The notes beneath the pieces are model-generated. The model was not told where the DNA came from and did no database searches. It was given only the letters and a program-made list of their open reading frames with translations. From Prosthecobacter sp. (GTDB lineage Bacteria; Verrucomicrobiota; Verrucomicrobiia; Verrucomicrobiales; Verrucomicrobiaceae), in contig JAIPJY010000020.1 in the NCBI GenBank assembly GCA_021733925.1, positions 1 to 64,000 on the forward strand: DNA of 64,000 nucleotides. Reading direction: 5' to 3'. Both the position numbers and the translations under genes were made by a program. This document shows, piece after piece, positions 10,102 through 18,308 of the stretch (position 1 is the stretch's first letter; each line of letters begins with the position of its first letter).

Positions 10102-13090
10102 TGGTGAGGCCTTCGGGCATGAGGGAAATGGGGGAGGCGGTCATGGATTCGATGTCGGTCTGCTTGAGCGCCGTTTTGTTGTTGGCCATGTCCTTGATGA
10201 CGATGCCCTTGGCGTCCTGCGCATCCATAAGGCCGGTGAGGATCTGGCCGCCCTTCGTTTTCACGATGTAAGCGCCGAAGCCTTCGCGGATTTCCATGCT
10301 GGGCATGAAGAGGTTGTCGAGCCAGAAGTCGGCATTGCTGCGGTCATAGCCGGTGAGATCGGGGCCGATCTGGCCGCCTTCGCCAAAGAGCTTGTGGCAG
10401 ATGAAGCAGCGGGCCATGAACTGGATCTTGCCTTTCTCGGCATCGCCGAGGCCAGTTTTGAGCACGGCTTTGATGCGCTCGGACTCCTTCTTCTTTTCCG
10501 GTGTGGGACCCGTGGCCAGCAGGCCCTTCCAATGCTTGTCGATGGCCGCATCAATCTCCGGGTCTTTGTGCAGGCTGAGCTGGCGCACGATGTCCACGGT
10601 GAAGTGCTTGGTGGGGATCTTCCATTCGTTCACGAAGCTGACCAGAATCTGTGCCCACTCCTTGCGGCCCGCCATGACACGCAGCGCATCTTCGCGCAGC
10701 GCCTTGTCTCCGGCGATTTGACCTTCCCAGCCAAGCAGCAGGGCCTCGGGGATGCGTTTGTCGTCAAACTTGGCCGCAGCCTGGAGGATGCCGCGCTTGA
10801 GGCCCGGCGGGTTCGTCGTCTTCAAAATGTTCACCATCGGCATCACTGCTTCCTGCTTGCCGAGTTCGGCCAGGGTCTTGGCGATGGCGATGCGGGCGGT
10901 GCTGCTGGCTGTTTTGTCGGACAGCAGCGTCAGCGCCTTCTTGAGCGCGTCAGCATTGCCACTGCGCAGAGCCAGCGTGAGATCGCCGCCGCCTTGCTTC
11001 GCCATGTAATCGTTGAGCGCCTTGGTGAGCGACTCCGGCAGCTTGGGCATTTCCGCACCTTCAAACGCAGACGCAATGCCGGCGATGAACTTGCCGCGCA
11101 GGGCGTCATCATTCGTCAGCGCGAGCAGATCCGCGCAGGACTGGAAGTTCTCTTCACCACCCGCCAGCGCGTAGCGCTTCGCCAGCTTTTCAGCGAGGTT
11201 GTCGCGGAAGAGACTGGTCTTGAGAAGTGCGGTGTCAGACTTGAGGAAGGCGAAGACGGCGGCGCGTTCTTTCTCCGCCTTGGATTCGAGCGCCCACCAT
11301 GCGAGGAGTGGCAGATGACCGCTGATGTCTTCGGCATCGCCAGCCCACAGCAGCGGAAGTGCAGCCTGGGCTGGCAGCTTTTTGGCCGAGGCGAGGATCT
11401 GGGCGCGGACTTCGGGATGCTGCTCTGTTTTGGCGAGACGGACCAGATCGTCTGTGTCCCGGCCTTGCTCCCCAATCATTTTAACCGACCAACGCCGCAC
11501 ATAGGGGTCTTCGCTTTTGAGGCCATAGTAGTGCAGATTGTACCCTATTCTCCCATTTCCTTCCTGAACCTGGAACATTTTATCGCGCGTCACCGCATCC
11601 ATCGCCCACAGTGTCTCGAGTGTTAGCGGCATTGCTTTGAGTTTCGGCGCAAGATCAAACATTTGCCGCCATCCCATCTCCAATATCGCCTGCTTCCGGA
11701 ACCACTCGTTCGGATGGCTTAGGTATCCCATCAGCTCCTCCCCACTCGCCTTGCTCAGATCAAACGGCTTGAGCTTCGGCGCACCAGCAGCAGGTCGCAC
11801 ACGATAGATGCGGCCGCTGGTTTTGTGCCAGTCGTCGATGGGGCTCACGTGGCTGAGGCGGGTGTCGTACCAGTCGGCCATGTAGAAGCCGCCATCCGGG
11901 CCGACGCCGGCCCAGACGGGGCGGAACCAGCGGTCCGGGGTGCTGAGGAGGTTTTCCTCATCCTTCGTGCGGAATGTCGAGCCGTCCGGGAGGCGCTCGC
12001 TGACATAGACGAGGTTATGCAACGCGTTCGGGGCGATGATTTTGCCCTCGTAGGCGCTGCCGAGCAGGCCGCCCTCGTACACGGTGAAGGCCTGCGGGAA
12101 GCGCTTGTTGTCGCCCTCATGTTTCATGTGCTCGAACCAGCCAAAGGCATACGGATTGGTCAGCGGGCCGTGCTTGCCCCAGCCTTTGATGCCGTAGCTG
12201 CCCTGCTCATAGTGCATGCCGCGCGTGGCACCGTTGGTGCCGGAGAACAAGCGGCCCTTGCTGTCGAAGTCGAGGCTGAAAGTGTTGCCGCCGCCCTCGG
12301 CGTAGATTTCGAAGGTCTTCTTCTTCGGATGATAGCGCCAGATGCACTGACCCTCCCACTTCACGTTCTTGGTGTGGGCGCTGCTGACGTTGCCGGTGGT
12401 GGTGCTGCCGTTGGCACCGTAGAGCCAGCCGTCCATGCCCCATTGCAAATTCGTGGCCACGCTGTGCGTGTCTTCCAGGCCGAAGCCGCTGAGCTCCACC
12501 TCAGGTGTGTCGCTGTCAGGCTTTGCATCGAAGTCGGCGTCGGCATAGCTGAGCAGGTACGGAGGATTCAGCACCCAGATGCGCCCCATGCCGTGCAGTG
12601 CGGCGCTGGCGATGTTGAGGCCGGTGATGACGTCCTCGTGCTTGTCGAAAAAGCCGTCGCCATCGGTGTCTTCAAAGACGGTGATCTTGTCCGCCCCCTT
12701 TTCACCCCGTGGTGGCGGCAGCGGCACCTTGTCAAACTTGGCGCGCAGATGCTGGTCATAGCTGATGATCTTCAGTCCGGCAGGGAACTGGTACTGGCGG
12801 TACTGCGTGACCCACATGCGGCCTTTGGAGTCCCAGCTCACATACAGCGGCTGTTCCACCACCGGTTCAGCGGCCATGAGGTCGACGACGACATCGCTGC
12901 GTGTTTTGAATTTCTTCACCGCCTCCTCGGGCGGCGTGGGCGGTGTGTCGTCGCGCATCACCCCACGTCCGGCGCGGGTTTCCATGATCTTTCTCACGGC
13001 CTCGTTGCCGGCGACGTCGCCGGGTTTGACGTTTGGATCGGCGGCAAGCGCGGAACTGCCGAGCAGGAGAAAGAGAAGGCGCGTGTTCAT
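10046..13090 (-). CDS. Secreted PVC-type membrane-bound dehydrogenase with HEAT repeats and haem-binding domain
   Basis: 1014 residues starting with a signal peptide (MNTRLLFLLLGSSALAADPN); the longer frame to 13141 would hide it. The N-terminal half (about 60-450) is a beta-propeller-like 'Pirellula/Verrucomicrobium dehydrogenase' region, with phrases such as KGRMWVTQYRQYQ, DGDGFFDKHEDVITGLN and GPDGGFYMADWYD. The middle has HEAT-like helical repeats. The C-terminal 120 residues form a c-type cytochrome domain with one CXXCH (CFICHKLFGEGGQIGPDLTG). Such proteins are exported, often to the periplasm, and are thought to oxidise sugars or other carbon substrates; the substrate here is unknown. 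A copy of its last 58 bp lies 834 bp further downstream. Confidence 0.85.
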   Translation of the reverse strand: MNTRLLFLLLGSSALAADPNVKPGDVAGNEAVRKIMETRAGRGVMRDDTPPTPPEEAVKKFKTRSDVVVDLMAAEPVVEQPLYVSWDSKGRMWVTQYRQYQFPAGLKIISYDQHLRAKFDKVPLPPPRGEKGADKITVFEDTDGDGFFDKHEDVITGLNIASAALHGMGRIWVLNPPYLLSYADADFDAKPDSDTPEVELSGFGLEDTHSVATNLQWGMDGWLYGANGSTTTGNVSSAHTKNVKWEGQCIWRYHPKKKTFEIYAEGGGNTFSLDFDSKGRLFSGTNGATRGMHYEQGSYGIKGWGKHGPLTNPYAFGWFEHMKHEGDNKRFPQAFTVYEGGLLGSAYEGKIIAPNALHNLVYVSERLPDGSTFRTKDEENLLSTPDRWFRPVWAGVGPDGGFYMADWYDTRLSHVSPIDDWHKTSGRIYRVRPAAGAPKLKPFDLSKASGEELMGYLSHPNEWFRKQAILEMGWRQMFDLAPKLKAMPLTLETLWAMDAVTRDKMFQVQEGNGRIGYNLHYYGLKSEDPYVRRWSVKMIGEQGRDTDDLVRLAKTEQHPEVRAQILASAKKLPAQAALPLLWAGDAEDISGHLPLLAWWALESKAEKERAAVFAFLKSDTALLKTSLFRDNLAEKLAKRYALAGGEENFQSCADLLALTNDDALRGKFIAGIASAFEGAEMPKLPESLTKALNDYMAKQGGGDLTLALRSGNADALKKALTLLSDKTASSTARIAIAKTLAELGKQEAVMPMVNILKTTNPPGLKRGILQAAAKFDDKRIPEALLLGWEGQIAGDKALREDALRVMAGRKEWAQILVSFVNEWKIPTKHFTVDIVRQLSLHKDPEIDAAIDKHWKGLLATGPTPEKKKESERIKAVLKTGLGDAEKGKIQFMARCFICHKLFGEGGQIGPDLTGYDRSNADFWLDNLFMPSMEIREGFGAYIVKTKGGQILTGLMDAQDAKGIVIKDMANNKTALKQTDIESMTASPISLMPEGLTTGMSDADLKDFFAYLMKK

Positions 13091-13159
13091 GTGGAAGAGA
13101 CTAACAAACGAAGCGGTGGCGGTTTCTTGCCGCCTTGTCACCGGTTCCGGTATTTTCGT

Positions 13160-13294
13160 GTGTCAAATGGGGTGGTCGCCATCGCCTGGATCGTTGTCCG
13201 CCCCCTGCTGGGGATCGTGATGCTGGCTCTGGCCATGGGTGGGCTCATCTACATGGGCAAACTGGCGGCCGCGAGCAAGCCTGCCACGGCTTGA
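13160..13294 (+). CDS. Possible small membrane protein
   Basis: A GTG start would give 44 residues that are almost entirely one hydrophobic span: VVRPLLGIVMLALAMGGLIY, then MGKLAAASKPATA. It lies in the gap between the divergent haem-protein and kinase genes. There is no strong ribosome-binding site and nothing to compare it with. The membrane-like sequence is the only support. Confidence 0.35.
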   Translation: MSNGVVAIAWIVVRPLLGIVMLALAMGGLIYMGKLAAASKPATA

Positions 13295-13368
13295 AACGGA
13301 CCACCTAAATATAACCTAAGGTTTATGGTTGTTGCTCCCGTTGATGAGTGTGCCACAGTACCTGACTG

Positions 13369-14676
13369 ATGCGACTTACCAGCAGCACCGCCGCTCCCTT
13401 AGTGACTCGTTCCGCGCCACCTTCGCCGCAGGAGCTTTCCGCTTTGATGCCCTTTGGGCGCTACTCGGTGCAGGCACAGGTGGGCATCGGCGGCATGGGC
13501 ACGGTGTATCGTGGTACACAGCTCAGTCTGGGCCGGCCGGTGGCCGTCAAGGTGCTGCGCGTGAGTGACGGGTATGATTTCGCCTTTGAAGACCGCTTCC
13601 GCCGTGAAGCGCGGGCCATGGCCACGCTCAACCACCCGAACATCGTCGCCATCTATGACTATGGCCACATCGGCACCGACTTTCTGTTCTTCGTCATGGA
13701 GTTCGTCGATGGCACCGACCTCGGTGAGATCATGCGCACCGGGCGCATGACACTCGAACTCGCGCTGCAGCTGCTGCCGCAGATCTGCGCCGGACTCGAA
13801 TACGCGCACTCCAAAGGCATCGTCCATCGTGACATCAAGCCCGCGAACATCATGCTCACCCGTCAGGGCGAGGTAAAGATCACCGACTTCGGTCTGGCCA
13901 AAGACGTCATGCGTGCGCCGTCGATGGTCACGGAAACTCACATGGTCATGGGCACGCCGGAGTACGCCGCGCCGGAGCAGTTTAATGCGCACCGGGACGT
14001 GGATCATCGTGCGGACATCTATGCCTTCGGGGTGCTGATGTACCAGATGCTCACCGGAGCACTGCCGCGCGGCTCCTGGCAGCCGCCTTCGAGTTTGCTG
14101 CCCGGCCTGGATCCCCGCTTTGACGCGGTCATCATACGGGCGCTGATGACAGATCGCGAGCACCGCTACCAGTCCATGGGTGACATGCGCCGTGTGATTG
14201 AGGCGGCCTTGGTGCCGGTGGTTCACACTCCCAGCAGACCGCTGCTGCCGGTCGCCAAACCCTCTGCCGGACGCATCCTGCTGCTGGAGGACGATCTCAT
14301 GGTGCGCGATCTCATGCGGCGTGCCTTGGAAAAGGCGTCCTATGAAGTCGTCGAAACCGGTGACGGCAAGGAAACGCTGCGCCTGTACGAGGAGGCGATG
14401 CAGCAGGGCCGCCCCTACGACCTCGCGATTCTCGATCTCACCATTCCCGACGGCATGTGCGGCCGGGAAACCATGCTCTATCTCCGTCGTCTTGATCCAC
14501 AAATCCTCGCCATCGTCTCCTCCGGCTATCGTGATGATGCCGTGATGAAGGACTGCGCTGCCTACGGCTTTGCCGCAGCGCTGCCGAAGCCCTACCAGGT
14601 CGAAGGCCTGCTGCAGATCGTGAACGGCGCTCTTGCTGTCGGTCGCCGCCGTATACCGCCACAAAGCGTGGTCTAA
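13369..14676 (+). CDS. Ser/Thr protein kinase fused to a C-terminal response-regulator receiver domain
   Basis: 435 residues. Residues 30-285 are a Hanks-type (PknB-like) kinase: glycine loop GIGGMGTVYRG, catalytic Lys in PVAVKVL, catalytic loop HRDIKPANIM, DFGLAK, and activation segment GTPEYAAPEQF. Residues about 300-420 are a CheY-like receiver: acidic pocket LLLEDD, phospho-acceptor Asp in AILDLTIPDG, SSG switch and Lys in PKPYQ. There is no transmembrane helix, so the protein should be cytoplasmic. Most bacterial kinases of this type end in sensor or PASTA domains. A receiver directly fused to the kinase suggests that phosphorelay input controls it, or that kinase and receiver talk to each other. 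No histidine kinase is adjacent. Confidence 0.9.
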   Translation: MRLTSSTAAPLVTRSAPPSPQELSALMPFGRYSVQAQVGIGGMGTVYRGTQLSLGRPVAVKVLRVSDGYDFAFEDRFRREARAMATLNHPNIVAIYDYGHIGTDFLFFVMEFVDGTDLGEIMRTGRMTLELALQLLPQICAGLEYAHSKGIVHRDIKPANIMLTRQGEVKITDFGLAKDVMRAPSMVTETHMVMGTPEYAAPEQFNAHRDVDHRADIYAFGVLMYQMLTGALPRGSWQPPSSLLPGLDPRFDAVIIRALMTDREHRYQSMGDMRRVIEAALVPVVHTPSRPLLPVAKPSAGRILLLEDDLMVRDLMRRALEKASYEVVETGDGKETLRLYEEAMQQGRPYDLAILDLTIPDGMCGRETMLYLRRLDPQILAIVSSGYRDDAVMKDCAAYGFAAALPKPYQVEGLLQIVNGALAVGRRRIPPQSVV

Positions 14677-14730
14677 CCTGCATTTCTCACACTCGCAGGG
14701 AATCCACGAACAGCGTGTTGCCGCCATGAT

Positions 14731-14818
14731 GTAGCTCGGTATTCCGATACCGAGTCGGTGCCGCCGCGGAATCGGAATTGCCTGCGGCTGTCTCCGCTTC
14801 GCTACGGCTCCGCGCTAC
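14731..14818. repeat. GTAG-type REP pair (inverted)
   Basis: The left element is GTAG followed by the hairpin CTCGGTAT-TCCG-ATACCGAG. The right end is the inverted tetranucleotide CTAC at 14815-14818 next to a second GC-rich stem. The unit is itself framed by an 11-bp inverted repeat TTCTCACACTC (14684-14694, 14840-14850). It lies between convergent genes and may also stop transcription. Confidence 0.6.
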
Positions 14819-14857
14819 ATCCCCGCATGTCAACGCTGGGAGTGTGAGAAGTGCGGG

Positions 14858-15889
14858 CTAAACCACACGCACCGCCGCCTGGGCGTCCATGGCCTGCCAC
14901 ACGGCATGTACCACGCGCATGTAGTTCATGCCTTCGCCGAAACCGGGCCTTGGTCGCGGCGCTTGGGCATCACGCACAGCGGCGATGAAATCGCGCTCCA
15001 CCGTCCAGCTTCGTTGCAGCTCGGTGGGAACCGGCACCGACTCCAGTTTGCCGCCGCGTTTGCCGAGCTGAAGGTCGTCCGTATTGAAGTCATAGCTCAG
15101 CGTGCCTTCAGAGCCAAAGATCCACAGCTTGTCCGTCGGCGCATGCGCGGCCACACCGCTGAAGAGCATCGTTGCCTCGATGCCACTGCGAAATTTGGCC
15201 ATCACGTTGACGAAATCAGGAATATCCACCTCCACGCCCGCACGTTCCGGAATCACCACGTTGCCGCGTGCCTCCAGTTCGACGATGTGGCCGAGCCAAT
15301 GCTGCAGCACCTCGGTGTAAATGCCCAGCGTGAGGATTTGAATGCCGCTCAGGTCCGACTGCTGCCGCCAGTGCGCGGGCTTCGCCGCATCCAGCCAGGC
15401 GTCATTGAAGCTGTGCAGCAGCACCTGATGCGGCGTGCCGATGGCCCCTTCCGCGAGCAGCTGTTTCACAAGCTCGCCGCCATGCATGCCCTGCGGTGCC
15501 GGACAGATCGCGGTGACCAACTCAGGATAGCGCATGGACGCCTCCCACATCTGGTTCGCTTCCGGCACGGAGGCAGCCATGCGTGCCTGGGTGAAGACAT
15601 GCTTGCCGTGCTGCAGCGCGTAGCAGGTCATTTCTGAATGCATGTACGGGTGTGTGCCGATCCAGACGACATCGACTTCAGGACTCGACGCCAGCTCCTC
15701 CCAGCGTTCCACCGCCTTGGCTTCCGGGGCAAACTCACGACAGAACGCCTCAGCACTCGCCAGCGAACGGTTGGTCACCTGCGTGATCTGCACGTTTGGG
15801 ATCGCCCGCAGGCCGGGCATGTGGCGGGATTTGACGATACCACCGGCTCCGATGATGCCGATGCGGATGGGTTGCTCTGGTGCGGTCAT
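14858..15889 (-). CDS. Gfo/Idh/MocA family oxidoreductase
   Basis: 343 residues, translated from ATG 15889 (MTAPEQPIRIGIIGAGGIVK). The N-terminal Rossmann fold carries GIIGAGGIVKSRHMPG for NAD(P) binding. The segment VVWIGTHPYMHSEMTCYALQ, then HGKHVFTQARMAAS, occupies the usual EKP position, with Q-A-R replacing E-K-P, as in some family branches. The C-terminal alpha/beta domain binds the substrate, typically a sugar or inositol derivative. There is no signal peptide, so it is cytoplasmic, unlike the Tat-exported relative at 53262. It is divergent from the MOSC gene. The substrate is unknown. Confidence 0.85.
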   Translation of the reverse strand: MTAPEQPIRIGIIGAGGIVKSRHMPGLRAIPNVQITQVTNRSLASAEAFCREFAPEAKAVERWEELASSPEVDVVWIGTHPYMHSEMTCYALQHGKHVFTQARMAASVPEANQMWEASMRYPELVTAICPAPQGMHGGELVKQLLAEGAIGTPHQVLLHSFNDAWLDAAKPAHWRQQSDLSGIQILTLGIYTEVLQHWLGHIVELEARGNVVIPERAGVEVDIPDFVNVMAKFRSGIEATMLFSGVAAHAPTDKLWIFGSEGTLSYDFNTDDLQLGKRGGKLESVPVPTELQRSWTVERDFIAAVRDAQAPRPRPGFGEGMNYMRVVHAVWQAMDAQAAVRVV

Positions 15890-15934
15890 AGACGTATGAA
15901 GTGTGACACGTTGGAGCCAACATCCAAGTCCTGC

Positions 15935-16390
15935 ATGCAAATCCTGCACATCTTCATTTCCCCAGAGCACAACTTCGTCGGTCATCACGGCCTGCCACCC
16001 GGCACCACGCCCATGATCGAAGTGCCGGAGGCAGAATGCGTGACCGGCAAAGGCCTGCGTGGCGACCGCTATTTCGGCTGGAAGGAGGACTACAAGGGGC
16101 AGGTCACCTTCTTTGAGCACGAGCAGTACGAGCGCCTCTGCGAACAGTTCAGTGTCATGGGCGTGCCACCCTCCTCCTTTCGCCGCAACATCATCACCAA
16201 GGGCATCGACCTCAACACCCTCATCGGCACCGAGTTTGAAGTGCAGGGCGTGCGTTTTATAGGCACTCAGGAGGCCGCGCCCTGCCACTGGATGAACCAG
16301 GCCTTCGCCGAAGGTGCCGAAGCAGCGCTCAAGGGCCACGGGGGCCTGCGTGCCAAAATTTTGAGTGACGGCGTCCTCCGCGCATCATGA
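15935..16390 (+). CDS. MOSC domain protein
   Basis: 151 residues matching the small MOSC (molybdenum cofactor sulfurase C-terminal) family: GKGLRGDRYFG near the N-terminus, TFFEHEQYERL, FRRNIITKGIDLNTLIG, and the conserved cysteine in EAAPCHWM. MOSC proteins are thought to handle sulfur carried on this cysteine in molybdenum-cofactor chemistry. The ATG at 15935 was chosen because the upstream part of the frame is antisense to the divergent oxidoreductase gene. The stop overlaps the start of the mobA-like gene by four bases, a tight functional link to molybdenum cofactor maturation. Confidence 0.85.
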   Translation: MQILHIFISPEHNFVGHHGLPPGTTPMIEVPEAECVTGKGLRGDRYFGWKEDYKGQVTFFEHEQYERLCEQFSVMGVPPSSFRRNIITKGIDLNTLIGTEFEVQGVRFIGTQEAAPCHWMNQAFAEGAEAALKGHGGLRAKILSDGVLRAS

Positions 16391-16968
16391 ACACTCCCTT
16401 CGCCGCCGTATTGCTCGCCGGTGGCCGCTCCACTCGGATGAAACAGGACAAGGCCCTGCTCCACTGGCATGGGCAGGACCTGTGGCAGGCGCAGCTGCAC
16501 AAGCTGCAGTCCCTCGAAGCCGCACGCGTGCTGCTTTCCTGCCGGAGTGAACAGTCCTTGTTTGTGAGTCCCAGCGAAGAAGTGGAAGTCGTGCATGATC
16601 CCATAGGCGCGGATGACGGCCCCTTGGGTGCCATCACCCGTTGTTTGGAGCAGGTGCAGATGCCGCTGCTCGTCCTCGCCGTGGACATGCCCTGGATGAC
16701 CGCCGCCTTTCTGCGCGAGCAACTGAGCAAGCATGAAAACCCGGAAAAAGGCTGGTTCTTCCGCGGCCCGCACGGCGATGAGGCCCTGGCCGGTCTCTAC
16801 GTTCCCGCCATGCTGCCACTCATGCAGGAGGCGCTGTCCAAGAAAGACTTCAAGCTCCAGCACGTCATCGAGGCTGCCGTCCATTCCGACTTGGCCATCA
16901 CGCATGCGTTGGGAGAGGAACAGATGCCCTTTTTCCACAATGCGAACACGCCGGCGGATTTGAAGTAG
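16387..16968 (+). CDS. mobA: Molybdenum cofactor guanylyltransferase-like NTP transferase
   Basis: 193 residues with the nucleotidyltransferase signature VLLAGGRSTRMKQDKALL at the N-terminus and a metal-binding Asp in LAVDMPWM near residue 100. MobA attaches GMP to molybdopterin to make the dinucleotide cofactor; related enzymes act on other cofactors, but the overlapping MOSC gene supports the molybdenum role. The length is typical for MobA. Cytoplasmic. It overlaps the MOSC gene through ATGA, so translation is coupled. Confidence 0.85.
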   Translation: MNTPFAAVLLAGGRSTRMKQDKALLHWHGQDLWQAQLHKLQSLEAARVLLSCRSEQSLFVSPSEEVEVVHDPIGADDGPLGAITRCLEQVQMPLLVLAVDMPWMTAAFLREQLSKHENPEKGWFFRGPHGDEALAGLYVPAMLPLMQEALSKKDFKLQHVIEAAVHSDLAITHALGEEQMPFFHNANTPADLK

Positions 16969-16987
16969 CCTGCCCGCACCACTCTGA

Positions 16988-17359
16988 TCACAGCTTTTTG
17001 AGCTGGGCCGTCAGGTAGTCACCGCAGGGCGTCTCTTTGCCGTCGTTGAAGCGGATCATGTAGGACTTGCCGGAGGTGCCTGACGCGGAGGCCACTTTGG
17101 CGATGAAATCGGCGGCGGTCTTCACCTCCTTTTCGTGGCGAGCCCATTTGGCCCGCAGAAACTTGGCCGCATTTGCCGCACTGTAGTCACTGCCATTCCT
17201 GACGAAGGTGGCGTTTTCCAATCCTTCGATGTGCGAGATCAGCGCCTCGATCTTTGCCTTCTCTACCGCCGGAGCGGGTTCTTCTGCCGACAGCGTGGTG
17301 GCGGCACTCCAAAAGAGGCAGAGGAGGCACAGGGCATGGGAGATGAGTTTCGATGTCAT
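16988..17359 (-). CDS. Secreted DUF5329-like protein
   Basis: 123 residues. The start at 17359 gives a signal peptide (MTSKLISHALCLLCLFWSAA). The mature part has IEALISHIEGLENATFVRNG, then SDYSAANAAKFLRAKW, then TAADFIAKVASASGTSGKSY. This is the pattern of the DUF5329 family of small periplasmic proteins of unknown role. It follows rsmE on the same strand with a short gap. Confidence 0.65.
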   Translation of the reverse strand: MTSKLISHALCLLCLFWSAATTLSAEEPAPAVEKAKIEALISHIEGLENATFVRNGSDYSAANAAKFLRAKWARHEKEVKTAADFIAKVASASGTSGKSYMIRFNDGKETPCGDYLTAQLKKL

Positions 17360-17406
17360 GGTGGTACCGTACCAAACGCCCTCTGCTGGAGAACGGATGT
17401 CCTGAC

Positions 17407-18132
17407 TCAACGCAGCTCATGCCCCAGGATTGCCAGTGTGGCGATGGCAGCGGTCTCAGCCCGCAGCACCAGAGGCCCGAGCGTGACAGGAACAAAGCCT
17501 GCCGCAAAGGCCTGTGCTTCTTCTTCGGCGGTGAAATCACCCTCGGGACCGATCAGGACGGCCACGCTGTTCAGTTGGGTTGCAGGGAGTGCTTGTTTGA
17601 GCGTGCGGGTGTGTTCGCTGAGAGCGGGGATAAGTTTGAACTCGGCTTGAAACTTCACACCGGTGGCAAGGGTGACGGGGGCGTGCAGTTCAGGCACAAA
17701 CGGCGTGTGGCACTGCTTGGCGCTTTCAATCATGTGCCGCCGCCATTTGGCCAGCTTCTTCTCCGTCTGCGCCGCATCGAGATGAATCACGGTGCGCTCG
17801 GTGATGACGGGCTGCACGCTGGCTGCACCCAGCTCCACCGCTTTTTCCAGCAGCCACTCGAAGGGCTCTGCCTTGATCAGCGCGGGCAGCAGATGAATCG
17901 AGGTTTGAAACGGTTCGAGTCGCGATTCGGAGGTGATTTTAGCCTGCACCTCCGTTTTGGAAACGTGCGTGATCTCGCAAACGGCCACCCGGCCTGCGCC
18001 ATCGAAGACCTCGATGATGTCACCGGGTTGCTTGCGCATCACGCGGCCGCAGTGCTGCGCTTCATCACCGGTGAGGGTGAGGTGAGGTGGAAACCACTCG
18101 GTGGCGGAAAGATGGAAACGGGAAAGAGACAT
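17407..18132 (-). CDS. rsmE: 16S rRNA (uracil(1498)-N3)-methyltransferase
   Basis: 241 residues. The N-terminal PUA-like domain (MSLSRFHLSATEWF, then HCGRVMRKQPGDIIEVFDGAG) and the SPOUT knot (KAEPFEWLLEKAVELGA, IGPEGDFTAEEEAQAFAAGF, LGPLVLRAETAAIATLAIL) are both clear. The family methylates U1498 at the decoding centre of the small ribosomal subunit with S-adenosylmethionine. The ATG at 18132 was chosen because it starts directly at the conserved domain. Cytoplasmic and usually not essential. Confidence 0.95.
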   Translation of the reverse strand: MSLSRFHLSATEWFPPHLTLTGDEAQHCGRVMRKQPGDIIEVFDGAGRVAVCEITHVSKTEVQAKITSESRLEPFQTSIHLLPALIKAEPFEWLLEKAVELGAASVQPVITERTVIHLDAAQTEKKLAKWRRHMIESAKQCHTPFVPELHAPVTLATGVKFQAEFKLIPALSEHTRTLKQALPATQLNSVAVLIGPEGDFTAEEEAQAFAAGFVPVTLGPLVLRAETAAIATLAILGHELR

Positions 18133-18308
18133 GTATTGAAGGGCGGATGATGATCTTGGCTGCTTGTGCCCTTCAAGCAAGACAAGTCAGGACGGGCATT
18201 GGAGTCTTTGATTTTCGTTCATTTTAGAGATCGACCTTTAGGTCGGAATGTGATTACATCACAAATAAATCGCTAAAAAATAGCGTCGTATAAGAACATA
18301 ATTTTGCC

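Noticed and set aside
11825-13294. 489-residue plus-strand frame opposite the haem-protein gene
   Set aside because: Antisense shadow; only its last 44 residues leave the gene and are listed separately as a possible small membrane protein.
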